Positions 21,142 to 31,147 of a DNA stretch of 46,375 nt are shown here, piece after piece; position 1 is the first letter of the stretch, and the number at the start of each line of letters is the position of its first letter. The notes under the pieces are model-generated. The model saw nothing but the letters and a program-made list of their open reading frames with translations, had not been told where the DNA came from and ran no database searches. The stretch spans positions 1 through 46,375 of the forward strand of contig JANWZO010000017.1 of NCBI GenBank assembly GCA_025054615.1. Direction: 5' to 3'. This DNA comes from Kiritimatiellia bacterium. Lineage in GTDB: Bacteria; Verrucomicrobiota; Kiritimatiellia; CAIVKH01. Position numbers and translations under genes: made by a program.

Positions 21142-21294
21142 ATGTCGATGCATAGCAGTTTGAAGTCCGCCACGCGCATCGCCGCGAAGCGCAATGTGTT
21201 GAAGCGCTACGAGCGAATTGATTTGCTCCGCAAGAAGGGCAAGTGGAAAGACGGCGATCGCGCGTACGGACTGCCCAAGACCAAGCCTGTCTGA
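21142..21294 (+). CDS. Small basic protein of the Verrucomicrobia/Chlamydiae type
   Basis: A 50-residue, strongly basic protein. It starts MSMHSSLKS, continues KRNVLKRYERIDLLRKKG and KWKDGDR, and ends GLPKTKPV. The pattern (RNVLKRxERIxxL, GxW, GLPKxK) matches a short protein family known from Verrucomicrobia and Chlamydiae (TIGR04137 as I recall), suspected to be RNA- or ribosome-associated because of its charge. A purine-rich GGCGGAGGGGAG lies about 10 bases before ATG 21142. The gene is well below common size cut-offs and easily missed. It is a good taxonomic marker for the PVC group. Function is unknown. Confidence 0.85.
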   Translation: MSMHSSLKSATRIAAKRNVLKRYERIDLLRKKGKWKDGDRAYGLPKTKPV

Positions 21295-21577
21295 GCCGTC
21301 GGAAAGTGATTTTCGCTTGAATGCCTGCTCAAGGCCCGGCGCGACGGGGCCGGTATCCGGCGGAATTCTCTAGCCAGTGTGGTTTATGGGCCGGCGCAGG
21401 CCCACAATTGTGTATTTTGATGTTTCGCCGAGCACATCGCCAGTCGCATGCTTCGCGGTGGCGATGCTCCGAATATCGGAGCCTCATGGCGAAAATGCGA
21501 AGAGCATTCCGGCGATAAAGCTGTTGGAGCCTCCCAGCCGGTTTGATAAGGTCAGCCGCTCAAACGGAGGAAGGCAC

Positions 21578-23785
21578 ATGGTTCGCGCTTGCTTGGCGAT
21601 TGTTGTTCTCGCGCTGGCGGCCATGGGTGCGGCTCCGGTTTCGGCCCAGGTGCCAACCACCGCAGTCCCATCGGATCGCGCGGCCCAGACGCCATCGGAG
21701 ATCGACATCAGCGCGGACAGCCTCGAATACCTGGCCGATCAGCGGCTGATCATCGGAACGGGCAATGTCGTGATCCGAGAGGGCGACGACGTGCTGCAGG
21801 CAGACTACGTCAGCGTGAATCGGGAAACGCGAGACGTTCATGCCAAGGGAAATGTTGTTCTCCGGCGCGGAAAATCCATCTGGCAGGGTGAGGAGCTAAA
21901 ATACAACCTTAGAACTCGTACGGGGGATTTTGGGGCCTTTCAGGCGTATTACGAGCCCTTCTACATCCGTGCCGAGGGGTCGAAACGCATTTCGACCAAT
22001 CTCTATCAGCTTCAGGGGGTGATTCTGTCGACCTGCGAGGGGGACCCGCCCGATTTCTCGATTCGAGCACGGGAAGCCACCTTGATTCCCGGTGAGCGAA
22101 TTGTGGGCAAAGGGGTTACGATGAATTTCGGCAACGTGCCGGTCCTCTGGCTGCCCCGACTGAGCCGCGGTCTGAAAGACCGCCGGACCTACTGGGTGTT
22201 CGAACCGGGATACAGCTCGCGGATGGGCGTATATCTCCGTTCGCAATACAACATTCGCTGGGTCCCCGGGTTCCGTTCGTCAACCGACATCGATCTTTAC
22301 TCCCGAAAAGGGGTTGGGGTGGGTCAGGGGTTCCACTGGGATTCGGAGAATCGCACCGAGTTTCCGTATTCGGGTTATGTGAAGGGCTACTACATTGAGG
22401 ATCGGGAGCCGTTCCGTAGCGAAGCCGAGCGCGAGCGCGAAAAGGATCTGGTGGACAATGAACGTTATCGCATCAAGCTTGCTCACAACCAGAGCTATTC
22501 GGCGAGGGACTTCCTGATTTCCGAATTCAACTACCTGAGCGACCCCGAATTCCTCAAAGACTTCTTCCGGGACGAGCACATTTCCGGAGTCAGGCCGGAA
22601 AACCGCGCAACCCTGACCCATGTCGGTGACAATTACATCGCAGCCCTGCAGCTCAACCTGCGGTTGAATGATTTTTACGAAAACGTGAACCGAACGCCCG
22701 AGCTGCGGTTGAAGGCAAACCGGCAGCAATTGGGCGACTCCGGATTCTACTATGAGAGCGACAACACAGCGTCCTATCTCACGCGCGTCTTTCCGGAGGG
22801 CTCGGAGCGTAAGGACTATGACGCATTCCGGCTCGATTCGGGGCACATGCTGTATTACCCGACCCGGCATTTCGGGTTTTTGAATGTGACGCCGCGCGCG
22901 GGATACCGCGGAACGTATTACTCCGACACCATTTCCCGACGGACCGTCACAAACGATGTTGTGGTGACGGACACTAACGGGATCGTGAGCGTGGTCCGTG
23001 AGACGAATACGGTGGAGCTTGCCACCGGCGCCGACTTGCGGAACGTCTACGAGCTGGGGGCCGAGGTATCTTTCAAGGCGTTTCGAACTTGGGACGATTT
23101 GATCGTCCTGCAGGACGGCGACGGTCTCCGCCATGTGGCCGAACCGTTTGTACGACACACCTATGTCCCGGAGCCCAACCTGTTGCCGGAACGCCTGCCG
23201 CAGTTTGATGCCGTGGATCGCGTAAGAGATGAGCACACGCTGCGGCTCGGGATGCGCAACAAATGGCAGACGCGCCGGGACCGCGTGCCGGTCGACCTCG
23301 TAAACGCTCTCCTATTCACCGATTATCGGATTGAGAAGGATCGAGGTGAAGAGGATTTCAGCGACGTCTTTTTCGATGTGGAACTGCGTCTGGCACGTAC
23401 TCTCCCGATCGATTTCGATGGGGCGTACGACCCTTATGAGGGCGAGTTCTCCCGGTTCAGCCTTCAGGCGGCCCTGATTATGGCCGACGCCTCCACGCTT
23501 TCCCTCGACTACAATTACGGCCGCGACGACTACCATCAGGCTGGCGCCGAGCTCAAACTGTTTCCAAACAATAAGTGGTCGTTCCTGACATACGCCCGAT
23601 GGGATCTCGATGAGGGTGATTTGCAGGAGCACTCCTATTTTGTTCAGCGCAGCACGGCCTGCCTGGGCTACGGGGTGGGGTTCCGACAAATCCGTAAGGA
23701 GGATGGGGAGGAGGACGACAACCGGATATGGATTCAGATTTGGTTGACAGCCTTTCCAGAAGGCCGGATTCGGGCGGGCGGGTGA
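21578..23785 (+). CDS. lptD: LPS-assembly protein LptD (OstA/Imp)
   Basis: LptD is the outer-membrane beta-barrel that, with lipoprotein LptE, inserts LPS in the outer leaflet. The 735-residue product starts with a signal peptide (VRACLAIVVLALAAMGAAP, cleavage after VSA near residue 23). It has an OstA/LptA-like periplasmic domain at about 40-130 (SADSLEYLADQRLIIGTGNV), the transition region (STCEGDPPDFSIRA, NFGNVPVLWLP), and then a long aromatic-rich barrel with alternating strands. ATG 21578 has GGAGGAAGG (21566-21574). The frame is open for 67 codons more upstream, but that part lacks a signal peptide. The stop overlaps the next gene's GTG start. LptE is not recognisable nearby. Confidence 0.92.
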   Translation: MVRACLAIVVLALAAMGAAPVSAQVPTTAVPSDRAAQTPSEIDISADSLEYLADQRLIIGTGNVVIREGDDVLQADYVSVNRETRDVHAKGNVVLRRGKSIWQGEELKYNLRTRTGDFGAFQAYYEPFYIRAEGSKRISTNLYQLQGVILSTCEGDPPDFSIRAREATLIPGERIVGKGVTMNFGNVPVLWLPRLSRGLKDRRTYWVFEPGYSSRMGVYLRSQYNIRWVPGFRSSTDIDLYSRKGVGVGQGFHWDSENRTEFPYSGYVKGYYIEDREPFRSEAEREREKDLVDNERYRIKLAHNQSYSARDFLISEFNYLSDPEFLKDFFRDEHISGVRPENRATLTHVGDNYIAALQLNLRLNDFYENVNRTPELRLKANRQQLGDSGFYYESDNTASYLTRVFPEGSERKDYDAFRLDSGHMLYYPTRHFGFLNVTPRAGYRGTYYSDTISRRTVTNDVVVTDTNGIVSVVRETNTVELATGADLRNVYELGAEVSFKAFRTWDDLIVLQDGDGLRHVAEPFVRHTYVPEPNLLPERLPQFDAVDRVRDEHTLRLGMRNKWQTRRDRVPVDLVNALLFTDYRIEKDRGEEDFSDVFFDVELRLARTLPIDFDGAYDPYEGEFSRFSLQAALIMADASTLSLDYNYGRDDYHQAGAELKLFPNNKWSFLTYARWDLDEGDLQEHSYFVQRSTACLGYGVGFRQIRKEDGEEDDNRIWIQIWLTAFPEGRIRAGG

Positions 23786-24591
23786 CCGAGCCGCCCTTTT
23801 TCGAACTCCTCGCCTGCGCTGTCGAGGCGGTACGTCGGGCTGGCGAGCATGCGCGGCAGAATGGACACCGCCGCTCGGAGGTTGTGAGCCGGTCCGCCCA
23901 CGACGTGAAGCTGGCGCTGGACCACGAGTGCCAACAGGTAATCGAAAAGGTGATTCATGGGCGTTATCCTGCCCACGCGATCCTCGGCGAGGAGGGCTCC
24001 GCCGGCGAACGGGAGTCGGACATTTTGTGGATCGTGGACCCCCTCGACGGCACCGTGAACTTCTCGCATGGTCTGCCCTATTGGTGCCATTCGGTTGCGG
24101 TGCGGGTTCGCGGCGAGACGGTGGCCGCGGCGGTGTATTCGCCGCCGCTGGACGAGCTATACACGGCGGTGGTTGGCGATGCCGCGAGGCGAAACGGCGC
24201 GGTAATCCATGTTTCGGACGTAGCGCGCCTTGGCGATGCCGTCATTCTCACCGGCCTGGAAAAAAATTTCGACCAGTATGCGCAGTCCCTCGAAGTGGCC
24301 CGTGCCATTGCATCGAGGGCACAAAAGCTGCGCCTGATGGGCGCTGCGGCGCTGGATTTGTGCCAGGTGGCGTGCGGGCGCGCGGATGGTTTTTATGAGT
24401 CGGGATTGAACGTGTGGGACATGGCGGCGGGCGACCTGATTTGCCGGCTTGCGGGCGCGTCAACGCGTATCGTGGCAAAACTCAGCGAGACCAAATTGCG
24501 ATACCTCGCGACCAACGGCCGAATCGAAGCGGAGCTGATGGGCCTGTTGTCCTCCTATGGAGTCTGGCTTGAAGGAGGGCAGGGCGCTTGA
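23782..24591 (+). CDS. Inositol monophosphatase-family phosphatase
   Basis: A 269-residue Mg2+-dependent sugar-phosphate phosphatase. Metal-binding motifs are all present: GEEG (the glutamate of motif 1), WIVDPLDGTVNF (motif 2, aspartates and threonine) and NVWDMAAGDLI (motif 3). Members hydrolyse inositol-1-phosphate or related phosphates such as histidinol phosphate, PAP or fructose-1,6-bisphosphate; the substrate cannot be read from the sequence. GTG 23782 is chosen because it overlaps the lptD stop as GTGA and gives an N-terminus the same length as E. coli SuhB; ATG 23728 is an in-frame alternative 18 codons upstream. It is probably cotranscribed with lptD and the DUF420 gene. Confidence 0.9.
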   Translation: MTEPPFFELLACAVEAVRRAGEHARQNGHRRSEVVSRSAHDVKLALDHECQQVIEKVIHGRYPAHAILGEEGSAGERESDILWIVDPLDGTVNFSHGLPYWCHSVAVRVRGETVAAAVYSPPLDELYTAVVGDAARRNGAVIHVSDVARLGDAVILTGLEKNFDQYAQSLEVARAIASRAQKLRLMGAAALDLCQVACGRADGFYESGLNVWDMAAGDLICRLAGASTRIVAKLSETKLRYLATNGRIEAELMGLLSSYGVWLEGGQGA

Positions 24592-25112
24592 ACGAGCGGA
24601 TCGCTCTCCGCCTGATCTATGCGGTTTCGGGCGTGTTGCTCGTGGCGGTCGCCGTCATTTACAACCTGCCGAAAGCGGAGCAAATTCCGCCGTTCGTGCG
24701 GTGGCTGCCGCGGCTCAACGCCACGATCAATACGATTTGCTCCGTTCTCTTGCTTGCCTCCTTCGCGGCGATCCGGCGCGGCCGCGTTGAGCTCCACAAG
24801 AGGCTCAACATCGCCACCTTTGTGCTCTCCTGCGTCTTCCTGGTTTCTTACGTGACGTTTCACACCTTCGGGGTGGAAACGCGATTTCCCGCAGACAACC
24901 CGTGGCGTCCCGTGTACCTCACCATCCTGATCTCGCATATTATCCTTGCTGCGGTTGTGCTTCCGCTCGTTCTGGTCACGTTCTACCGGGGGTTGGTCGG
25001 ACCGGTCGACCGACATCGTCGAATCGCGCGGTGGACATTTCCGATCTGGCTTTACGTGACGGTGACCGGTGTGATGGTCTACCTGATGATTTCCCCGCAT
25101 TACGCCTTCTGA
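24588..25112 (+). CDS. DUF420 (YozB-like) membrane protein
   Basis: A 174-residue integral membrane protein with about five hydrophobic segments. It matches DUF420: VELHKRLNIATFVLSCVFLVSYV, then TFHTFGVE, YLTILISHIILAAVVLPLVL, and DRHRRIARWTFPIWLYVTVTG. Conserved histidines lie in LHKR, FHT, SHI and RHRR. Family members often neighbour cytochrome oxidase or SCO genes and are suspected to help oxidase assembly; no oxidase gene is visible here. The start is TTG 24588, overlapping the previous stop as TTGA; a later ATG would remove conserved residues. The 94 bases after it hold the probable promoter of the pilus genes. Confidence 0.85.
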   Translation: MNERIALRLIYAVSGVLLVAVAVIYNLPKAEQIPPFVRWLPRLNATINTICSVLLLASFAAIRRGRVELHKRLNIATFVLSCVFLVSYVTFHTFGVETRFPADNPWRPVYLTILISHIILAAVVLPLVLVTFYRGLVGPVDRHRRIARWTFPIWLYVTVTGVMVYLMISPHYAF

Positions 25113-25138
25113 CCGGGCTTCCACCGGAAGGCGACGAA

Positions 25139-25168
25139 TTGACATTCCCTTTGCCGGGCGGCTAGATT
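25139..25168 (+). promoter_or_regulatory. Possible sigma70-type promoter of the pilus gene cluster
   Basis: A perfect TTGACA (25139-25144) is followed after 18 bases by TAGATT (25163-25168, 4 of 6 matches to TATAAT). Transcription would start about 30 bases before the GTG at 25207. It lies in the only gap between the lptD group and the pilus genes. Confidence 0.45.
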
Positions 25169-25206
25169 ACCGACATCGTTCATCATATCGCCGCACCGAG
25201 ATAACC

Positions 25207-26916
25207 GTGACTGCAAACGACGAATACATCGTCGAGATTCTCGAAAGCGTTGGGCTGATTACGCACCAGCAGGGCGTTGAGGCCCTCAAAACGGCTCAGG
25301 ATGCTGACAAACCGGTTGTGGACGTGCTTGCCGAACGTCAGTTTGCGACGAAGAGCGATATTCTCAAAGCCCTCGCCAATCAGTTCGGCATGGAGTTCAT
25401 CCGGCTCAATGCGGCCGACATCGACCAGAGCGTGATCGACCTTGTCCCCGGCGAGATCGCGCGCCGATATCGCGTCGTCCCCGTTTACCGAATGGACAAC
25501 ACGATCGCCGTTGCAATCAGCGATCCCCTCGACGTCGAGACGCTCGACAGCCTGCGATATGTGCTCCGATGCGATGTCACCGGCGTCGTGGCCATGCCGG
25601 AAGAAATCGAAGCGGCAATCAACCAGTGTTACCCGGCCGCAGGGACGACCGTCGCCTCGATGTATGATGAATTGACGGAAGGCACAGTTACCATGCCCGG
25701 CGAAAAGCCGCCGAGCCTGGAGGGCGAGGACGAGGTGACCGAGGCCGACGCCCCGATCATCAAACTGGTTAGCCTGATCATCCTCGAGGCGTTCCGCAGC
25801 CGGGCATCGGACATACACCTCGAGCCGCTCGAGAAGAAATTCAGAGTGCGCTACCGCATCGATGGCGTATTGCACGAGGTCGAGAGCCCGCCCAAGCGGC
25901 TTCAATCCGCGATCATCAGCCGCGTTAAGATCATGGCGAACATGAGCATCGCCGAAAAGCGGTTGCCGCAGGACGGGCGCATCCAAATCAATGTTATGGG
26001 ACGTGACCTCGATCTACGTGTCTCGTCCGTCCCGTCGAACCACGGGGAGTCGATCGTGATGCGGATCCTCGACAAGGAGGGGCTGGCGCTCGGACTCCCC
26101 AAACTTGGATTCTTTTCCGATGACCAACAAACGTTTGAGCGGTTGATCGGCCTGTCCGACGGCATCATCCTCGTAACGGGTCCGACGGGATCTGGCAAGA
26201 CGACCACGCTGTATGCCTGCTTGAACCATATCAACAAACCCGACCGGAAGATCATCACGGTTGAGGATCCCGTCGAGTATCAGATCGCTGGCATCAACCA
26301 AGTTCATGTTCGCGCCGATATCGGCCTGACATTCGCGGCGGCGCTCCGGTCGATTTTGCGCCAGGCGCCGAATATCATCATGATCGGTGAGATTCGTGAC
26401 CTGGAAACCGCCGAGATCGCGGTCAATGCCTCGCTTACCGGGCATTTGGTGTTTTCAACGCTGCATACCAACGATGCGCCGAGCGCGGTGACCCGCCTGA
26501 TCGACATCGGCGTGAAACCCTTTCTGGTGGCGTCCTCGACCCGCGCGATCATGGCGCAACGCCTTGTGCGCCGGATTTGCGAGCGCTGCAAGGAGCCGGT
26601 TCGCCCGACGGACGCTGAATTGCGCGCTCTGGGCGCGCTCGCCGGCGAGGTCTCGGCCGCCCAACTGTTCCGCGGCCGGGGTTGCCCGGAATGCAACTAC
26701 ACCGGGTACCGAGGCCGCCTCGGCATCTTCGAAATTTTTGTGATCACGGACGAGATACGCCATATGATCTACGAGCGCGTCTCCGCGTCGCAATTGCGCG
26801 CCCGCGCCCGACAGTTGGGCATGCGCACGCTGCGGGAGGACGGAATCCGGAAGGTGGTTGCGGGATTGACGACGCTCGAGGAAGTGATCCGGGCGACGAT
26901 GGGAGATTCGAATTGA
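25207..26916 (+). CDS. PilB/GspE-type assembly ATPase, first copy
   Basis: A 569-residue hexameric secretion ATPase that powers filament extension at the inner membrane. Residues 1-140 form the MshEN/GspE N-terminal domain (about c-di-GMP-binding size). The conserved core follows: [31 protein letters not shown], Walker A GPTGSGKT (325-332), [12 protein letters not shown], and a His box ([13 protein letters not shown]). Four cysteines (C458, C461, C493, C496) form the zinc site. The Asp-box segment reads RQAPN (385-389) instead of the usual RQDPD. Start is GTG 25207; no closer ATG fits. It lies directly before pilT. A second copy lies after pilT; which copy is the main motor is unknown. Confidence 0.93.
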   Translation: MTANDEYIVEILESVGLITHQQGVEALKTAQDADKPVVDVLAERQFATKSDILKALANQFGMEFIRLNAADIDQSVIDLVPGEIARRYRVVPVYRMDNTIAVAISDPLDVETLDSLRYVLRCDVTGVVAMPEEIEAAINQCYPAAGTTVASMYDELTEGTVTMPGEKPPSLEGEDEVTEADAPIIKLVSLIILEAFRSRASDIHLEPLEKKFRVRYRIDGVLHEVESPPKRLQSAIISRVKIMANMSIAEKRLPQDGRIQINVMGRDLDLRVSSVPSNHGESIVMRILDKEGLALGLPKLGFFSDDQQTFERLIGLSDGIILVTGPTGSGKTTTLYACLNHINKPDRKIITVEDPVEYQIAGINQVHVRADIGLTFAAALRSILRQAPNIIMIGEIRDLETAEIAVNASLTGHLVFSTLHTNDAPSAVTRLIDIGVKPFLVASSTRAIMAQRLVRRICERCKEPVRPTDAELRALGALAGEVSAAQLFRGRGCPECNYTGYRGRLGIFEIFVITDEIRHMIYERVSASQLRARARQLGMRTLREDGIRKVVAGLTTLEEVIRATMGDSN

Positions 26917-26917
26917 A

Positions 26918-28006
26918 ATGCCTGTCCCGGCGTCCCAGATACGCATGGCCGACCTGCTCGACCTCGTGATCGAGGAAGGAGCTTCGGATCTTCACGTAGG
27001 CGTCGGGCTGCCGCCGGTACTGCGCCTGCATGGGCGGCTGCATCCGATCGACACCGAGCCGCTCGAGCCCGCCGACACCGAGAGACTGATGGCCTCGATC
27101 ACGCCCCCCGAGCACGTGAAGCGGCTGCAGGAGATGGGCGGTGCGGATTTCGGCTTCGGCCATGGCGACAAGGGTCGATTTCGCGTGAGCGTGTTCCGTC
27201 AGAAAGGCGCGGTCGGCATCGTGTTGCGGCTGATCCCATCCCGCCTACTCACGCTCGAGGAAATCGGCCTGCCCCCGGGCATCCGGGATCTTCTCTACAA
27301 GCCGCGCGGTCTGATCCTCGTCACCGGTCCCACGGGATCTGGAAAAACCACCACGCTCGCCAGCATGCTGAACGTCATCAACGAAACTCGGGACGTTCAC
27401 ATCATTACAATCGAGGACCCCATCGAGTATTACCACCCGCACAAGCGGAGTGTGATCACGCAGCGCGAGGTCGGCGTGGACGTGCCGAGCTTTGGCGAGG
27501 CGTTGAAGCGGGCGTTGAGGCAGGACCCCGATGTGATTCTCGTCGGCGAAATGCGGGATCTCGAAACGATTCAGGCGGCCATCACGGCTGCGGAAACGGG
27601 GCATCTCGTTTTCGCCACGCTTCATACGACGGGCGCCGCTCGCACGGTGGACCGCATCGTGGACGCTTTCCCCATGGAGCAGCAAAACCAGGTGCGCACG
27701 CAACTGGCGGCAAGTCTCGAGGCCGTGATCTCGCAGTTGCTGCTCATTCGCAAGGACCGGCCGGGCCGCGTGGCCGCGTTCGAAATCATGGTGGCCACGC
27801 CCGCCATCCGGGCGCTGATCCGCGACAACAAGACCTATCGCATCACGTCCGACATCCAGACCGGCGCCAAGTATGGCATGATGACTCTGGACGATCACCT
27901 TGTCAGCCTCTACGAGCAGGGAATCATCGACTACGAGGAAGTGGTGACCAGCGCGCAAGACATCGAATCGGTCATGCAGAAAATCCAGCCGAAAGGCCGC
28001 CGATAG
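26918..28006 (+). CDS. pilT: Twitching motility / pilus retraction ATPase PilT
   Basis: PilT is the hexameric ATPase that retracts type IV pili. The 362-residue product has the N-terminal [12 protein letters not shown], Walker A GPTGSGKT (137-144), [24 protein letters not shown], and ATLHTTGA. The C-terminal AIRNLIRE-like motif appears as [12 protein letters not shown], which separates PilT from PilB. It starts 1 base after the stop of the first ATPase gene and ends 8 bases before the second, so all three form one transcript. Length is normal (about 345-370). Confidence 0.95.
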   Translation: MPVPASQIRMADLLDLVIEEGASDLHVGVGLPPVLRLHGRLHPIDTEPLEPADTERLMASITPPEHVKRLQEMGGADFGFGHGDKGRFRVSVFRQKGAVGIVLRLIPSRLLTLEEIGLPPGIRDLLYKPRGLILVTGPTGSGKTTTLASMLNVINETRDVHIITIEDPIEYYHPHKRSVITQREVGVDVPSFGEALKRALRQDPDVILVGEMRDLETIQAAITAAETGHLVFATLHTTGAARTVDRIVDAFPMEQQNQVRTQLAASLEAVISQLLLIRKDRPGRVAAFEIMVATPAIRALIRDNKTYRITSDIQTGAKYGMMTLDDHLVSLYEQGIIDYEEVVTSAQDIESVMQKIQPKGRR

Positions 28007-28014
28007 GAGCCGCC

Positions 28015-29727
28015 ATGTCAGACGTGGAATTTCGAGATCCTCTTCTGCAGCAGCTCGTGGACGACGGGCTGGTGACACGGGAACAGGCCCAGGAGGTCTT
28101 CGACGAGCACGAACGCACGGGCAAACCGGTCCGGCAGGTGCTGCTTGATATGCAGGTCGTGGAGGAGCCGGTCCTGTTGCAGGCGATCGCCACGCACTTG
28201 GGTACGCGTGTCGTGGACCTGAGCAGAACCGAAATCAGCCCGTATGTGCTGAAGGCAATTCCCTCGAGTATCGCCCGAATGTACAGCGTTGTGCCCGTAG
28301 AAGCGGATGCTCATTCGGTGACGCTGGCGACCTTTGATTTGATCAACCCCGAGGTCGTGGATGAGCTGAATTTCGTCCTCACACGGGATGTTTCGTTCGT
28401 CGTGGCCTCGGAGACAGACATCCGCGCGTTTCTGAACCAGCACTACGGCGATGCCGGCGAATCCATCAATGAGATGCTATCAGCGCTCGAAAGCGAGCTG
28501 GAGCACGTCGGGGAACAATCCATTCAGGTCAAGGGCGGGGATGAGATTGCCGAAATCCAGGAGATGGCAAACCAGGCGCCGGTTGTGCGTTTCGTCAATC
28601 TGGTCCTGTTCCAGGCGGTCAAGGATCGTGCGTCCGACATCCATTTTGAGCCGTTTGAAAACGAATTCCGAATCCGCTACCGGGTCGATGGGGCCCTTTA
28701 CGAAATGGCGCCGCCCCCCAAACACCTTGCGCTGCCCGTGATCTCGCGCCTGAAGGTCATTTCCGGGCTGAACATCGCGGAGCGCCGCCTGCCGCAGGAT
28801 GGGCGCATTCAGCTACCCGTCGCCGGCCGTACGATCGATTTTCGCGTGTCAACCCTACCGACGCAGTTCGGCGAAAGTGTGGTGCTGCGCGTCCTCGACC
28901 GAAGCTCGGTTCAACTGGAGCTGCAAAACCTCGGCATGCCGGAGGATGTGTTCAACGCGTTCACGGCGGACATCGAGAAACCCAACGGAATCGTGATTGT
29001 CACCGGTCCGACAGGTTCGGGGAAGACCACGACGCTGTATGCCGCCCTCCGCAAACTGAACACGATCGACAGCAAGCTCCTGACGGCGGAGGAGCCGGTG
29101 GAATACGACATCGAGGGCATCATCCAGATCCCGATCAACGAGGCGATCGGTCTGACGTTTGCCCGCGTCCTTCGCGCATTCCTGCGTCAGGACCCCGACA
29201 TCATCATGGTTGGCGAGATCCGCGACAAGGAAACCGCCGAGATCGCAATTCAGGCCTCCCTGACGGGTCACCTTGTATTTTCGACGCTTCACACCAATGA
29301 CGCGCCCGGCGCGGTCACCCGGTTGATCGACATGGGCGTCGAACCGTTTTTGATTTCATCGACGCTCGAAGGCGTTCTAGCCCAACGTCTGGTGAGGACG
29401 ATCTGCCAGGATTGCAAGACCCCTTACCAGCCGGACAAGGACGTGCTTGAGTTGCTGGGTCTGCGGCCGGACCAGGTTGAGGACCGGCCGTTCTATCACG
29501 GTGCCGGTTGCGTAAAATGTAACCAGACCGGTTATCGGGGTCGCCGCGGCATTTATGAGTACCTGCGGGTGACGGATCCGATCCGCGATTTGATCAACGA
29601 AAGGAAGCCCACGATCGTTATCCGGGACAAAGCCATGGAACTGGGCATGCGGACCCTGCGGCAGGACGGCATCCGATGCATTCTGGACGGTTACACCACT
29701 GTAGAAGAGGTGCTGAAATACACGTAG
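28015..29727 (+). CDS. PilB/GspE-type assembly ATPase, second copy
   Basis: A 570-residue homologue of the ATPase at 25207, with the same order: MshEN-type N-terminal domain (1-140), [31 protein letters not shown], Walker A GPTGSGKT (331-338), [20 protein letters not shown], and a CxxC...CxxC zinc site (ICQDC; CVKC). Unlike the first copy it keeps the canonical RQDPD but has [10 protein letters not shown] where the first has [10 protein letters not shown]. The two are clearly paralogues but far from identical, so the duplication is old and the copies probably have separate roles. An 80-base gap separates it from pilC. Confidence 0.93.
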   Translation: MSDVEFRDPLLQQLVDDGLVTREQAQEVFDEHERTGKPVRQVLLDMQVVEEPVLLQAIATHLGTRVVDLSRTEISPYVLKAIPSSIARMYSVVPVEADAHSVTLATFDLINPEVVDELNFVLTRDVSFVVASETDIRAFLNQHYGDAGESINEMLSALESELEHVGEQSIQVKGGDEIAEIQEMANQAPVVRFVNLVLFQAVKDRASDIHFEPFENEFRIRYRVDGALYEMAPPPKHLALPVISRLKVISGLNIAERRLPQDGRIQLPVAGRTIDFRVSTLPTQFGESVVLRVLDRSSVQLELQNLGMPEDVFNAFTADIEKPNGIVIVTGPTGSGKTTTLYAALRKLNTIDSKLLTAEEPVEYDIEGIIQIPINEAIGLTFARVLRAFLRQDPDIIMVGEIRDKETAEIAIQASLTGHLVFSTLHTNDAPGAVTRLIDMGVEPFLISSTLEGVLAQRLVRTICQDCKTPYQPDKDVLELLGLRPDQVEDRPFYHGAGCVKCNQTGYRGRRGIYEYLRVTDPIRDLINERKPTIVIRDKAMELGMRTLRQDGIRCILDGYTTVEEVLKYT

Positions 29728-29761
29728 CTGATGCGGCTTTGAATCCGGTGTTGCCCTGCCT

Positions 29762-29789
29762 TTGTAATTTTTTGTACAAACGATTTTAT
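29762..29789 (+). promoter_or_regulatory. Weak candidate promoter before pilC
   Basis: In the 82-base gap before pilC an A+T-rich stretch offers TTGTAA (29762-29767) and TTTTAT (29784-29789) with a 16-base spacer. It includes the palindrome TTTGTACAAA. It may allow separate expression of pilC; support is weak. Confidence 0.25.
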
Positions 29790-29809
29790 CGAACCTTTGA
29801 CGAGCGTTC

Positions 29810-31117
29810 ATGCCCAAATTCAACTACATAGCGCTTGACGCCCGCGGTCGGGAGAGCCAGGGCGAGATCGAGGCCGATAACCAGACCATGGCGATCGCCC
29901 GTATCCGAGAGCGCGGGCTTTTCCCAACTACAATCACAGAGGCGACGGCAAAAGCTCGCAAGACGGCCCCCACGAAACCGGGGGCGAAAACAAGAGGGTC
30001 GGCGCTCAATATGGAGATCAAGCTCCAGGCGCCGTCCTTCCTGCAGAAGGTCAAACCGAAAGAATTGATGGTGTTTACCCGCCAGCTCGCAACGCTCGTC
30101 GATGCTGGTTTGCCGCTCGTCCGCAGCCTGGAGGTTCTGGCCAAGCAGGAGCGCAATCCCATGTTGAAACGCGCTCTCATCGAGATGGCGGAGGCGATTC
30201 AGTCCGGCAGCACGTTTGCCGAAGCGCTCGCTCAGCATCCTCGGATTTTCAACAAACTCTACGTGAATATGGCCAAGGCAGGCGAGGTGGGCGGCGTATT
30301 GGACAAGGTCCTGCTTCGGTTGGCCGAGTTCATGGAAAAAGCCCAGAAGATTAAAAACAAGGTCGCGAGCGCCATGGTTTACCCCATCGTCGTCATGGTC
30401 ATGGCGGTCGGGATTTTGACCTTTCTGATGGTGTTTATTATTCCGAAGTTCAAGGAGATCTTCTCCGAACTACTGGAAGGGCAGGCGCTTCCCGGATTGA
30501 CTGAATTTGTGATGGGCGTCAGCGGTGCCGTGGCAGGCACGGTGGATCTCGGATTCGCGCGTGTTCCGGGGCTGTTGCTAGTGATCCTTGCGATTTTTCT
30601 GATCGTCAGCCTGGTGAAGCTGCTCGCGAAGACCAGCGCCGGGGCGTACATGATCGACAAATTGAAGTTCAACCTGCCCATATTCGGCCCGCTCATTCGA
30701 AAGACGGCGATCGGACGGTTTACGCGAACGCTTGGCACTTTGATGTCCTCCGGCGTTCCCGTGTTGCAGGCCCTCAACATTGTGCGCGATACTGCTGGGA
30801 ACGAGGTCCTGGCCCGTGCGGTCTCTATGGTGCACGACGCGGTCAAAGAGGGCGAAAACATGGCTCCGCCGATCGAGGCAACCAAGGTCTTTCCGCCGAT
30901 GGTCATCAGCATGGTGCAGGTCGGCGAGGAAACCGGCGAATTACCGGAAATGCTGATGAAGATCGCCGACAACTACGACGACGAGGTGGACAACGCAGTC
31001 GCCGGTCTAACGTCCGTCATTGAGCCGCTGCTGATCGTCTTCCTCGCGCTTGTGGTCGGAACCATCGTCATCGCCCTGTTCCTGCCGCTCATCTCGATCA
31101 TTGGTAAGTTGAGCTGA
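29810..31117 (+). CDS. pilC: Type IV pilus / type II secretion inner-membrane platform protein PilC/GspF
   Basis: PilC is the polytopic inner-membrane platform on which PilB and PilT act. The 435-residue product starts with FNYIALDARGRESQGEIEAD and has two T2SF repeats: ELMVFTRQLATLVDAGLPLVRSLEVL (about 85-110) and IGRFTRTLGTLMSSGVPVLQAL (about 305-326). Each is followed by a hydrophobic segment, and a last one lies at the C-terminus. MVQVGEETGELPEML is a further family motif. A short basic linker (about 45-65) is poorly conserved. Start ATG 29810. It is the natural partner of the ATPases upstream. Confidence 0.95.
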   Translation: MPKFNYIALDARGRESQGEIEADNQTMAIARIRERGLFPTTITEATAKARKTAPTKPGAKTRGSALNMEIKLQAPSFLQKVKPKELMVFTRQLATLVDAGLPLVRSLEVLAKQERNPMLKRALIEMAEAIQSGSTFAEALAQHPRIFNKLYVNMAKAGEVGGVLDKVLLRLAEFMEKAQKIKNKVASAMVYPIVVMVMAVGILTFLMVFIIPKFKEIFSELLEGQALPGLTEFVMGVSGAVAGTVDLGFARVPGLLLVILAIFLIVSLVKLLAKTSAGAYMIDKLKFNLPIFGPLIRKTAIGRFTRTLGTLMSSGVPVLQALNIVRDTAGNEVLARAVSMVHDAVKEGENMAPPIEATKVFPPMVISMVQVGEETGELPEMLMKIADNYDDEVDNAVAGLTSVIEPLLIVFLALVVGTIVIALFLPLISIIGKLS

Positions 31118-31147
31118 GGCTCGGAAAGCCGTGCCAGCGGCCCGCCC

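Noticed and set aside
19626-21194. A 522-codon minus-strand frame over manC, ruvX and truA
   Set aside because: All three plus-strand genes are well-recognised and the antisense translation has no domain and a skewed composition.
21377-21577. 67-codon in-frame extension upstream of lptD
   Set aside because: It would bury the signal peptide; a strong ribosome site (21566-21574) sits just before ATG 21578.
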